Origin: Gp22-AA3 sp964384905
GTDB lineage: Bacteria; Acidobacteriota; Polarisedimenticolia; Gp22-AA2
Reading direction: 5' to 3'
Assembly (NCBI GenBank): GCA_964384905.1
Contig: CAYLND010000001.1
Coordinates: 10,910 to 74,909 of the forward strand
Length of the DNA: 64,000 nucleotides
The notes under the pieces are model-generated. The model was not told where the DNA came from. It was given only the letters and a program-made list of their open reading frames with translations, and made no database searches. The stretch's first letter is position 1; the number at the start of each line of letters is the position of its first letter. A program made the position numbers and the translations under genes. Positions 33,501-40,971 of the stretch are shown here, one piece after another.

Positions 33501-33981
33501 CTTCCTCGAGGACAACCTCGTCCCCAACATCCGCCTCTACAAGATCCACGAGCGGCGCAAGCCGTCACTGCTCGATTACATCACCCCGGACCGCCTCGAT
33601 CTGATCATCAACGTGCCGGCCGGGTACGATCGGCAGGAGCTCACGGATGGATACATCATCCGCCGGCGGGCGACCGACGTGGGAATCCCCTTGATCACGA
33701 ATATCCAGCTGGCGGAGCTGTTCGTGAAATCGATCGCGATCAAGGGTTGGGACGATCTGAAGGCCGAGCCGTACGATCGCTACGTGGGCGCAGTCTCCGC
33801 GGTCGAGCGCGCGGGCCCGGCGATCCTGGGTGGCATGCCGATCCGGTCGAAGGGTCGTTCGATCGTCCGTCGCGAGGGCAGCGACGCTCCGGCCGGGAGC
33901 GAAGCCGATGACGCGGGAACCGAAGGGAAACCGCGGCGTCAGGCGACGCCCCGGTCCCCCCGTCAGGCCGTCTTCGCCTGA
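30535..33981 (+). CDS. carB: Carbamoyl phosphate synthetase large subunit
   Basis: CarB makes carbamoyl phosphate from bicarbonate, ammonia and two ATP. The 1148-residue protein has two ATP-grasp halves: the first starts VLGSGALKIGEAGEFDYSG, the second VLGSGAYRIGSSVEFDWC, and it ends in an MGS-like domain. The GALKIGEAGEFDYSG form is that of Bacteroidetes-type CarB rather than the E. coli type (GPIVIGQ). A basic 22-residue leader precedes MRILVLGSG, so the ATG at 30601 is an alternative start; the ATG at 30535 overlaps the carA stop. The last 19 bases overlap the convergent DUF4388 gene. Confidence 0.95.
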   Translation: MTGGRRPRRTRGARRSRRSHGPMRILVLGSGALKIGEAGEFDYSGSQAIKALKEEGVEVWLINPNIATIQTSPGLADRIFLLPVTPRFVTQVIRLGRPDGILLSFGGQTALNCGLALHRQGVLRRHGVRVLGTPIAAVEATEDRELFARRLRAIKVRVPRSGAAHDVSGALRQAERIGYPVMMRTAFTLGGRGSGIARNEAELRRMATEAFTTSPQVLIEEDLTGWKEIEYEVVRDSADNCITVCNMENVDPLGVHTGESIVVAPSQTLTDEEYFLLRALSFKVIRHFGIVGECNIQFALDPRSDDYRVIEVNARLSRSSALASKATGYPLARIAAKLALGHRLPDLKNSMNDTTTACFEPALDYLVVKMPKWDLEKFRGASHFIGSEMKSVGEVMAVGRSFEEALQKGCRMLGDGVRGLVGNDFNIRQSLQDVSRPTPRRVFALAQALAVGGTVAELSGRTGIDPWFLEKMNRICAVRERVLAARRSSGGRLPIDLLREAKEAGFSDEQIAHDAGGSAEDVARRRRAEGLVPVVKQIDTLAAEWPVRTNYLYLTYHGTEDDLMPGESERKVLVLGSGAYRIGSSVEFDWCCVSATAALRRLGYSPVVINCNPETVSTDYDTGHTLYFEELTFERLHDVWTKERPLGILLAFGGQIPNNHALACAAAGIPVFGTQPRDIDRAEDRHKFSSLLDRLGVPQPEWAEVTSRREAARFARRVGYPVLVRPSYVLSGAAMRIASDATALAAALEGAAEVSRKHPVVISKFIEGAKELEADAVALRGRMLAVAVTEHVENAGVHSGDATVVLPPQKIYLETVRRVRGITAQLARALSISGPFNVQFLAVDNEVMVIECNLRASRSFPFISKVCGVDFVDLATRAMMGAEVRPVPASLLDLDYVAVKAPQFSFSRIKGADPALRVEMASTGEVACLGEDLPEAFLKAILAAGFRLPERRQALLTIGSLRDKARFLPSARALHDMGFTLYATRHTSRFLEDNLVPNIRLYKIHERRKPSLLDYITPDRLDLIINVPAGYDRQELTDGYIIRRRATDVGIPLITNIQLAELFVKSIAIKGWDDLKAEPYDRYVGAVSAVERAGPAILGGMPIRSKGRSIVRREGSDAPAGSEADDAGTEGKPRRQATPRSPRQAVFA

Positions 33982-35105
33982 CCCTCGACCAGATCGATGA
34001 CGCCCCGCTCGCGCAGCTTCTTGAAGGCGCGCAGCGCGTCCACTTCGCGCAGCGGGCTGATGCTGATGATCGAGCGCAGATCCCAGGAGCCGTTGACGCG
34101 GCTCACGAGGAAGCCCTCCGCGGGGCTCAGATCCAGGCTCGTCAGGGCCTCGAGAGGCTTCTTCAGGACCGGGATCTTCTTGGGCGGCAGGTAGTGCCTG
34201 TAGGCCTTGTCGATGAAATGCTCTTCCGCCACCTGGAGGAGGGCGTTCATCTCCGGATTCTTCCCCGCGCTCCGCCGCGCCTTCTCCAGGATCGTCAGGG
34301 CTCCTTCCGAGTCGCCGCTCTTGATCAGCTCCTTGGCCGCCTCCATCAGCGCCTGCGGACTGTCCGCCGGGGGGCGCGCCGCCACCGGGGTGTCGCCGCG
34401 GGTGACTTCGAGGTAGCCCTTTTGCACCATGACATAGAGAACCTGACACACGTTGTATTCGGACGCATGTGCCTCGAGGATGATGTCCGCGAGCGTGCGG
34501 CGTCCGTCCACCAGGTCGTACATTCTCTTGGGGAAAGTCCTGGAAGCGATGTCGCGGGGCAGGGCGCTGGCCGTGCGTCGCAGCAGGACGCCATTGTGAG
34601 GGAGGACCTGGCGGATCCGCTTCGACGTGTCGTAACGTCGCAATCCCTCCATCAGGACATCCTCGACCCGGATGGAAATCAGGACCTGGTCGCCCGGGGG
34701 CAGCTCGTTCTCGTGGAATTCGAACTCGGCCTCCGTCCACAGGAAAAGGGAATAGATCGTCTCTTCCGCCTTCATCCGCAGGATCTCGCCGACCTTTGCC
34801 TCGGACACGAGGCCTTTCTTGACCAGGATGCGTCCGAGCATCACCTTGGTCTGCGCCTGCAGGTCGAACGCGTCCTTGAGCTGCTGCTCGGTGATGATCC
34901 CCTCGCTCAGCATGAACTGGCCCAGGTATTCGCGCGTGTCGTTGCTGGAGGAGCCGATGATCGCGCCGTCCTTGAAATGGATTTTCTTGCGGAGAGGGTT
35001 GTTATGGAGCGAGAGGATGCCGGTCTTCTTCCCCCCTCCGGCCCATTGCAGAAGGTCGGGGAGGGACATCGTCTTGAGATTGCCGGTCAGCCCCGTGCCG
35101 GGCAT
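33963..35105 (-). CDS. DUF4388 (PATAN) domain protein
   Basis: The 380-residue cytoplasmic protein starts MPGTGLTGNLKTMSLPDLLQ and continues WAGGGKKTGILSLHNNPL, the DUF4388/PATAN domain (about residues 1-180), which is linked to signalling and gliding-type regulation in delta-proteobacteria and relatives. Two later modules (YDLVDGRRTLADIILEAH and EGFLVSRVNGSWDLRSII) look like the winged-helix repeats that often follow DUF4388. A short helical stretch lies between them. The ATG at 35105 has GAGG five bases upstream; an open frame to 35333 is not supported. Target unknown. Confidence 0.85.
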   Translation of the reverse strand: MPGTGLTGNLKTMSLPDLLQWAGGGKKTGILSLHNNPLRKKIHFKDGAIIGSSSNDTREYLGQFMLSEGIITEQQLKDAFDLQAQTKVMLGRILVKKGLVSEAKVGEILRMKAEETIYSLFLWTEAEFEFHENELPPGDQVLISIRVEDVLMEGLRRYDTSKRIRQVLPHNGVLLRRTASALPRDIASRTFPKRMYDLVDGRRTLADIILEAHASEYNVCQVLYVMVQKGYLEVTRGDTPVAARPPADSPQALMEAAKELIKSGDSEGALTILEKARRSAGKNPEMNALLQVAEEHFIDKAYRHYLPPKKIPVLKKPLEALTSLDLSPAEGFLVSRVNGSWDLRSIISISPLREVDALRAFKKLRERGVIDLVEGQAKTA

Positions 35106-35353
35106 CGGTCCTCGCTGGGTACGCCCCGGAGTGTTTGACGAAACGAACCTTCTGCCCCGCCGAAGTGTCATACTTCTGACGGCCCGCCGGCGGGAGCCCC
35201 GGAGACCCTCGTGAATATATGGACCGGTCTCGGCGGATTCAACCGCAGCGATCGACGACACCGATCGCCTCGCCGTGGCGGCAGGACAGCCGGCGCGCCC
35301 TCGCGTTTCTGAAGCATACGCGTCATGAGACACCCGAACGAGGGCGCGAGATC

Positions 35354-36094
35354 ATGGTAAGAGGCGACCCGTCTTCCGATCGCCGGCGGCTTCTCGAGAC
35401 GTATCGTGATCCCCTGTTCGTAAGGAGGCATGACCCCGACAGACGGGGCAACAGGTATCTCACCGACAGAAGGTGGCGCGTCATCCGCGCGGCCCTCGGC
35501 CGCCTGGCGGTGGGGAGGGGTGGTGGTCGGTATCTCGAAATCGGATGCGGGGACGGAACCGGGCTCGACCAGGTGGCGAGCGCCGGCCTCGGCTTCGCGG
35601 AAATCGTCGGCGTCGACATCCTGATGGAGCGCAGCGACCGGGCCTCCGCGCGCCGACCCGACGTCCACGTGATCTGCGCCGATGCGACCTGTCTTCCGTT
35701 CTCTTCAGGATCGTTCGACTATCTGGTCCAGTGCATGCTCCTGACCTCGGTCCTCTCGAGCCGGTCCCGGGTGCAGGTGGCTCGCGAGATCGTGCGGGTG
35801 ATCCGCCCGGGCGGACACTTTCTCTCCCTCGACCTGCGGTATCCGGCTCTGCCGCGCCGGGGGCGAATCGGTCTGGGACTGGGCCGTCTGAGGCGCCTCT
35901 TCTCCGGAATGTCCCTGGTGACTTCGGACACGCACGTGATCCTGCCTCCGCTGGCCAGACTGCTCGCGGGCAGGGCGCCTATCTGCGATCGGCTGGCTGC
36001 CATCGCCGTGCTGCGGGCCTACAGGCTTGCGGTCTTCGTCCGGCCTGACGTCGATCACCCTCTCAGAGACGGCGAGGCGCGCAGCGGTTCTTGA
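35354..36094 (+). CDS. Class I SAM-dependent methyltransferase
   Basis: This 246-residue protein contains motif I YLEIGCGDGTG (about residues 60-70), GVDILMER, then ICADATCLPFSSGSFDYLV and REIVRVIRPGGHFLSLDL, the Methyltransf_11 pattern. Acceptor unknown; location at the edge of the polysaccharide locus suggests a sugar or lipid. The ATG at 35354 has GAGG about 10 bases upstream; an earlier ATG at 35219 adds 45 residues without family look. The 3' end overlaps the convergent GT2 gene by 32 bases. Confidence 0.8.
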   Translation: MVRGDPSSDRRRLLETYRDPLFVRRHDPDRRGNRYLTDRRWRVIRAALGRLAVGRGGGRYLEIGCGDGTGLDQVASAGLGFAEIVGVDILMERSDRASARRPDVHVICADATCLPFSSGSFDYLVQCMLLTSVLSSRSRVQVAREIVRVIRPGGHFLSLDLRYPALPRRGRIGLGLGRLRRLFSGMSLVTSDTHVILPPLARLLAGRAPICDRLAAIAVLRAYRLAVFVRPDVDHPLRDGEARSGS

Positions 36095-37046
36095 GGTGCG
36101 CCAGGGCGTGCACGACGACAGCGGGCGCGAGCGAGACCGCCATCAGCCCGAGCCACTCCCATCCGCGCAGGAGGCCTCGATAGTGCCACAGGAGACGGCG
36201 CGTCGCGCGGCCGTGGCCGGAGACCAGGACGCCCCGCGCCGCTCGCAGCATGCTCCGGCGTCCGTAACGCCGCGCCGCGATGGCCATCGCCGGCCGCGCG
36301 GCCTGCCGGCAGGTGGCCTCCACCTTCGCGAGCGCGGCGGCCATGCTGGGGATCATCCTCGCGGCCTGATTCGTCATGTTGCCGGTGTGCCGCCGGAGAC
36401 GGACGAGCGCCTGATCGATGTAGCCGATCGGCCGGCGCACGTAGAGGCGGCTGAAGTATTCGAAGTCTTCGGCACCCCAGAGCGCCTCGTCGAAGTATCC
36501 AGCCTCGTCCAGCACCTCGCGCCGGGCGCAGAGACCGGAGGGAGCGATGGAATAGCCGGGGAGAAGGATCTGACCGAGGGGATCGTCGAGGATGACCTCC
36601 TCGGCTCCGAAGATCCCCCGAGGGATGAAGGGAGGACCGGCGCCACGGCCGGTGAAGTAGCGCAGGTTGGCGAGGACGAACGCCAGGTCGGGTCGACGCT
36701 CGTGGAACCGCACGGCGCGCTCCACCAGCTGCGGCTCGAGAAGGTCGTCCGCGTCGAGCAACACGATCCATCGTCCACGCGCCGCTCGCAGTCCGCGATT
36801 GCGGGTCGCCGCCAGACCGCCGTGCACCACCCGCAGGAGTCGCACCGGAGCGCTGAACGTCTCGACCCGGGCCGTGGTGTCGTCCTCCGAGCCGTCATCG
36901 ACGACGAGGACTTCCAGGTCCCGGAACGTCTGGTCCAGGGCGCTTCGGATCGAATCGGAAATGAACTGGGCGGCGTTGTAGGCGGGAATGAGCACCGTGA
37001 CAGCGGGAGCGGTCGCGGCGACGGAGCCCCAGGACGGAGGCGTCAC
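36063..37046 (-). CDS. Family 2 glycosyltransferase
   Basis: This 327-residue GT-A enzyme begins VTVLIPAYNAAQFISDSI, has EVLVVDDGSEDDT, the DxD-type metal site LLDADDLLEP near residue 105 and GAEDFEYFSRL with the presumed catalytic acidic residue. The last 60 residues are basic and hydrophobic and may sit at the membrane. The GTG at 37046 overlaps the flippase stop (GTGA), so the two are coupled; donor and acceptor unknown. The frame stays open upstream only as flippase read-through. Confidence 0.9.
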   Translation of the reverse strand: MTPPSWGSVAATAPAVTVLIPAYNAAQFISDSIRSALDQTFRDLEVLVVDDGSEDDTTARVETFSAPVRLLRVVHGGLAATRNRGLRAARGRWIVLLDADDLLEPQLVERAVRFHERRPDLAFVLANLRYFTGRGAGPPFIPRGIFGAEEVILDDPLGQILLPGYSIAPSGLCARREVLDEAGYFDEALWGAEDFEYFSRLYVRRPIGYIDQALVRLRRHTGNMTNQAARMIPSMAAALAKVEATCRQAARPAMAIAARRYGRRSMLRAARGVLVSGHGRATRRLLWHYRGLLRGWEWLGLMAVSLAPAVVVHALAHLKNRCAPRRL

Positions 37047-38374
37047 GGGAACTCTCCGCCGGCCAGGCGGTCGCGCGAGCGACCACCGCTCGCCAACCCG
37101 CGCAGCGTGCCGATGACCAGCGCGCGGTCGGCCGCCCGAGGCACGAGCAGCTCCGATGCGGTGGTTCCCGTGAGACGGCGATAGAAGCGAATCGCAACGA
37201 CGGTGCTGAGCGCGTAAGCGATGGTGCTCGCGATCGCGGCGCCGCTTGCCCCGTACGGCGGGATCAGCAGGACGTCGAGGACCACCGTGGCGGAGAGGGA
37301 GATCCAGGAGACCATGCTGACCACTCCGGGACGGTTCCGAGCGCCGAAGTCGGCGCTCAGTATCTTGGCCACGGACAGCGCGACGACGCCCGGGAGCAGG
37401 AGAAGGAGCGGGCGCAGTGACGGCCCGAACGGCGCGCCGTACAGCAGTGTCAGGAGGGGGCTGCCGCCGCCGGCCAAAACCAACGCTCCGAGAAGCGACA
37501 GTGGGAACGCCACCCGCGACACGACGCGCGTCGTCTCGCTCGTCCCCCCCCGGGAGCTCGCGAGACGGGGCATCATGACCACCGAAATGCAGGTCGACAG
37601 AATCCATACGGTCTCGGCGAGGCTGACGGCGGCCGAATACAGGCCCAGCGAGGCAGCCCCGGCGAGCCCGTTGACGAACAGCATGTCCAGGCGATAGTTC
37701 AGAAGCTCCGCCAGCCAGCCAATATGGGCCCGCAGGCCGTAATGCAGAGCGAGACGCGGGTACGTCGGGTCGAAGGTCAATCGGCGGCCGATGGAAGGCC
37801 ATCCGAGAACGAATCCTCCCAGGACGCTGCAGTACGAGGCTCCGACGAACAGCGCGCAGAACAGGCGGACGTCCCCGCCCGCGATCAACCCACCCGCGGC
37901 GAGCAGGACGAGGATCGAGCCGCGCTCGATCAGGTTCAGGATGTTGTAGAGACCGTAATTCTGAAGACCCAGCAACGTGTGGCGCAGCATCGAAAGAGCG
38001 AGAGCGGGCGGAATGCTCCAGGCCGCGAGGGCGACGTAGGACGAGGTGCGAGAATCCCAGGCGCCGGAGAAGTACAGGAGCTCGAACAGCAGCGTCGAGG
38101 CCAGGCCCAGGGGAAGGAGCATCGCGAGCGAGGTTCCGAGCGCTGTGGCGGCGTCCCGCTCGCGCCGCGCGACATAGAAGGCGTTCGCGGGTCCGACGCC
38201 CAGGGTGAGTACGTTGACCGCGAGCGTGGGCACGAGCAGCGCCATGACGTACACGCCCTTCCCTTCGGGACCCAGAAGACGCGCCGTCAGAATCCCGGTG
38301 AGAAGGAGAATCGCATTCCCAAGGACCGTGGTTCCGATGTTCCCCAGGATGGCACGGGCGAGGCTCACGTTCAC
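37043..38374 (-). CDS. Oligosaccharide flippase (Wzx-type, MOP superfamily)
   Basis: The 443-residue protein has about 12 hydrophobic helices; the N-terminus NIGTTVLGNAILLLTGILT followed by ARLLGPEGKGVYV is the polysaccharide-biosynthesis flippase pattern. It would move undecaprenyl-linked oligosaccharides across the inner membrane. It overlaps the acyl-CoA dehydrogenase stop by four bases and the GT2 start by four, so all are probably on one message. This is the only recognisable flippase in the window. Confidence 0.88.
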   Translation of the reverse strand: MNVSLARAILGNIGTTVLGNAILLLTGILTARLLGPEGKGVYVMALLVPTLAVNVLTLGVGPANAFYVARRERDAATALGTSLAMLLPLGLASTLLFELLYFSGAWDSRTSSYVALAAWSIPPALALSMLRHTLLGLQNYGLYNILNLIERGSILVLLAAGGLIAGGDVRLFCALFVGASYCSVLGGFVLGWPSIGRRLTFDPTYPRLALHYGLRAHIGWLAELLNYRLDMLFVNGLAGAASLGLYSAAVSLAETVWILSTCISVVMMPRLASSRGGTSETTRVVSRVAFPLSLLGALVLAGGGSPLLTLLYGAPFGPSLRPLLLLLPGVVALSVAKILSADFGARNRPGVVSMVSWISLSATVVLDVLLIPPYGASGAAIASTIAYALSTVVAIRFYRRLTGTTASELLVPRAADRALVIGTLRGLASGGRSRDRLAGGEFP

Positions 38375-39543
38375 GAAAACGCGGAGTGACCCGTCAGGGC
38401 CTCGCCGAGAATGAGGGTGTGGATGTCGTGGGTTCCTTCGTAGGTGTAAACCGCCTCCAGGTTACAGAAGTGGCGGCCCACCTGATACTCATCCGTGATG
38501 CCGTTGGCCCCCAGGATGTCCCGGGCCAGGCGGGCGCACTCGCGCGCCATCCAGACGTTGTTTCTCTTGCCCATCGAGATCTGCGCCGGCGTGGCTTTGC
38601 CCTCGTCCTTCATCCTTCCAAGACGCAGCGCGAGGAGCTGTGCCTTGGTGATCTCGCTGGCCATCCAGACGAGCTTTTCCTGCTGCAGCTGGAAGGCCGC
38701 GATCGGTTTCTGGAACACGACGCGGGAGCCGGCGTAGGACAGGGCCTCGTCGAAGACCGCCAGGGCCGAGCCGATCCCGCCCCACGCGATCCCATAGCGG
38801 GCCTGATTGAGACACATCAATGCACATTTCAGCCCCGAAGCCTTCGGCAGGAGACTCGCCGAGGAGACCGCGCAATCCTGAAGAGTGATCTCCGAGGTAA
38901 CCGAGGCGCGCAGGGAGAACTTGCCAGCGTGATCGCGGGTGGTGAATCCGGGGGTCCCGCGCTCCACAAGGAATCCGCGGATGATCCCGTCCTCGCACCT
39001 GGCCCAGATCAGGGCGACGTCGGCGATCGAGCCCGAGGTGATCCAGGCCTTGGAGCCGTTCAGGACGTAATGATCGCCCCGGCGGCTCGCGCGCGTGCGC
39101 ATGGAGCCGGGGTCGCTGCCGGCGTCGGCCTCCGTCAGACCGAAACAGCCGATGATCTCGCCACGCGCCATCGCCGGCAGCCAGCGCTCCTTCTGCGCGT
39201 CCGAGCCAAACGTCAGGATCGGGTACATGCAGAGGGCCCCCTGGACCGAGACGAAGGATCGGAGCCCGCTGTCACCGCGCTCCAGCTCCTGCATGACGAG
39301 ACCGTACGCGACATGGTTCAGCCCGGCGCACCCGAATCCGTGGAGATTGGCGCCCAGGAGTCCCAGACGCGCCATCTCGGCCACCAGATCGCTCGGAAAG
39401 CTGCCCTCCCGGAAATGACGCTCGATGATCGGCAGGACGCGGTCATCGACAAAACGTCGGACCATGTCGCGCGTCAGACGCTCCTCCTCGTTCAGCAGGG
39501 CGTCGACGCTCAGGAAATCGAGAGCCTGGAAGGGTCGCGTCAT
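38371..39543 (-). CDS. Acyl-CoA dehydrogenase, glutaryl-CoA dehydrogenase-like
   Basis: This 390-residue FAD enzyme has the acyl-CoA dehydrogenase fold. Signatures are SGLRSFVSVQGALCMYPI, GCFGLTEADAGSDPGSM and YEGTHDIHTLILGEALTG with the catalytic base Glu369. The VSVQ and YEGTHDIHTLILG motifs are those of glutaryl-CoA dehydrogenase, which oxidises and decarboxylates glutaryl-CoA to crotonyl-CoA in lysine/aromatic breakdown; a related short-chain acyl-CoA cannot be excluded. It sits one base after the thiolase and overlaps the flippase gene, an odd partnership. Confidence 0.88.
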   Translation of the reverse strand: MTRPFQALDFLSVDALLNEEERLTRDMVRRFVDDRVLPIIERHFREGSFPSDLVAEMARLGLLGANLHGFGCAGLNHVAYGLVMQELERGDSGLRSFVSVQGALCMYPILTFGSDAQKERWLPAMARGEIIGCFGLTEADAGSDPGSMRTRASRRGDHYVLNGSKAWITSGSIADVALIWARCEDGIIRGFLVERGTPGFTTRDHAGKFSLRASVTSEITLQDCAVSSASLLPKASGLKCALMCLNQARYGIAWGGIGSALAVFDEALSYAGSRVVFQKPIAAFQLQQEKLVWMASEITKAQLLALRLGRMKDEGKATPAQISMGKRNNVWMARECARLARDILGANGITDEYQVGRHFCNLEAVYTYEGTHDIHTLILGEALTGHSAFS

Positions 39544-39544
39544 T

Positions 39545-40738
39545 TCAGGAAGTCGGCGCTTCGAGAAGGAGGGCGATCCCTTGCCCCCCGCTGATGCAGA
39601 GGGTGGACAGCCCCCGCCGCGCGCGCCGCCGCCGCATCTCGTGGAGGAGGGTCACGGTGATGCGGGCGCCGGTGGCGCCGAGCGGATGACCGAGGGCGAT
39701 GGCGCCGCCGTTCACGTTGAGCCGCGCACGGTCGAATCCGAGCTCGCGGTCGCAGGCCAGGACCTGCGCCGCAAAGGCCTCGTTCAGCTCGATCAAGTCG
39801 ATCTCGTCCAGCCGGAGACGCGTGCGCTCGAGGAGCCGGCGAATCGCGGGCACGGGTCCAAGGCCCATCACGGCAGGGTCGACTCCGGATGAGGTCGCCG
39901 CCACGATACGGGCCTGGGGTTGGATCGCGAGTCGCCGCGCGGCCGCCCCGGAAAGGACGATCATGGCGGCGGCTCCGTCCACCAGCCCGCTCGACGATCC
40001 GGCGTGAACCGTTCCATCCTTCTTGAAGACGGGGGGAAGCTTCGCGAGCGATTCGGGTGTGACCCCATCGCGTGGGTGCTCGTCCTCGGCCACGAGAACG
40101 GGCCCCTTGGGTCCGGGGATCTCCACGGGAACGATTTCGTCCTGGAACGCCCCGGCTTTGCGCGCGCGCTCGCAGCGCTGCTGGGACTCGGCCGCGAAGG
40201 CGTCCTGCTCGGCGCGGCTGATGCGATAGCGCTCCGCCAGGGTCTCGGCGGTGTCTCCCATGACCTGGCCGCAGAGCGGGCAGAGAAAACCGTCGCGATA
40301 CATCGCGTCCGTCAGACGCTGATGCCCGAGGCGGTAACCGAACCGCGCTCCCTCGAGAAGGTACGGGACGCGACTCATGGACTCGGCCCCGCCGACCAGG
40401 ACGACCTCCCGTTCACCCGCCAGGACGCTCTGATGGGCGGACAAGATCGCGCGCAGGCTGGACCCGCAGGCCATATTGATCGTGTAGGCGGGCGATGCGT
40501 CCGGGACGCCGGCCCCGTGGGCGATCTGACGTGCCGGGTTGGGCCCGACTCCGGCGGGCCGCGCATGGCCCATGATGGTCTCTTCGACGTCCGAAGGCCG
40601 GACGTGCGCGCGCGTCATGGCGCCGCGCGCCGCGATCACACCCAGCTCGGGGGCGGTGAGCGCGCTGAGCGCCCCCCCGAACTTGCCCAGCGGGGTGCGC
40701 ACGGCTCCCGCGATGAACACGTCCTGGAACTCTGCCAT
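39545..40738 (-). CDS. Thiolase (acetyl-CoA C-acyltransferase)
   Basis: This 397-residue enzyme has the three thiolase signatures: nucleophile Cys91 in NMACGSSLRA, the His motif GGAIALGHPLGATGAR and CISGGQGIALL near the C-terminus. It cleaves or forms beta-ketoacyl-CoA; acetoacetyl-CoA thiolase is the likeliest role. The ATG at 40738 is preferred over a TTG at 40747 because AAGGAG ends nine bases before it. It is first in a unit with the glutaryl-CoA-dehydrogenase-like gene, flippase and GT2. Confidence 0.92.
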   Translation of the reverse strand: MAEFQDVFIAGAVRTPLGKFGGALSALTAPELGVIAARGAMTRAHVRPSDVEETIMGHARPAGVGPNPARQIAHGAGVPDASPAYTINMACGSSLRAILSAHQSVLAGEREVVLVGGAESMSRVPYLLEGARFGYRLGHQRLTDAMYRDGFLCPLCGQVMGDTAETLAERYRISRAEQDAFAAESQQRCERARKAGAFQDEIVPVEIPGPKGPVLVAEDEHPRDGVTPESLAKLPPVFKKDGTVHAGSSSGLVDGAAAMIVLSGAAARRLAIQPQARIVAATSSGVDPAVMGLGPVPAIRRLLERTRLRLDEIDLIELNEAFAAQVLACDRELGFDRARLNVNGGAIALGHPLGATGARITVTLLHEMRRRRARRGLSTLCISGGQGIALLLEAPTS

Positions 40739-40774
40739 GGGCCCCAACTCCTTGCGCGGCGCGCGCTGCGTCTC

Positions 40775-40803
40775 GTTATACCACAGGCACGCAGGAGGCT
40801 CAA
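40775..40803 (-). promoter_or_regulatory. Sigma70-type promoter of the thiolase-flippase unit
   Basis: Minus-strand TTGAGC (40803-40798) and TATAAC (40780-40775) have a 17-base spacer, with TGG before the -10. Transcription would begin near 40768, 30 bases ahead of the thiolase ATG with its AAGGAG site. Confidence 0.65.
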
Positions 40804-40971
40804 CGCGCCCGGGAGGCGGCGCCGCGCAGCGCGCCCCTGGCCGGGGCGGTCACATCGGCCTTCCCTCGGATGTCGGTCTGTGCCAAGATCAGCGGTGGCT
40901 GGCGCGGCTTTCAGTGAATCGGAACGCCGGGCGCGCTGCTCCGCGGGCCCCTTCGCCCCGCCCCATAGCGC

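Noticed and set aside
35106..35353. Space between the DUF4388 gene and the methyltransferase, searched for promoters, RNAs or small genes.
   Set aside because: AT-richer hexamers such as TATATG at 35216 and TATGAC on the minus strand have no matching -35; nothing could be supported.
40739..40971. Possible plus-strand promoter for the GT4 unit in this 233-base space.
   Set aside because: CAAGAT near 40884 lacks a -35 at the right distance. Only the minus-strand thiolase promoter is convincing here.
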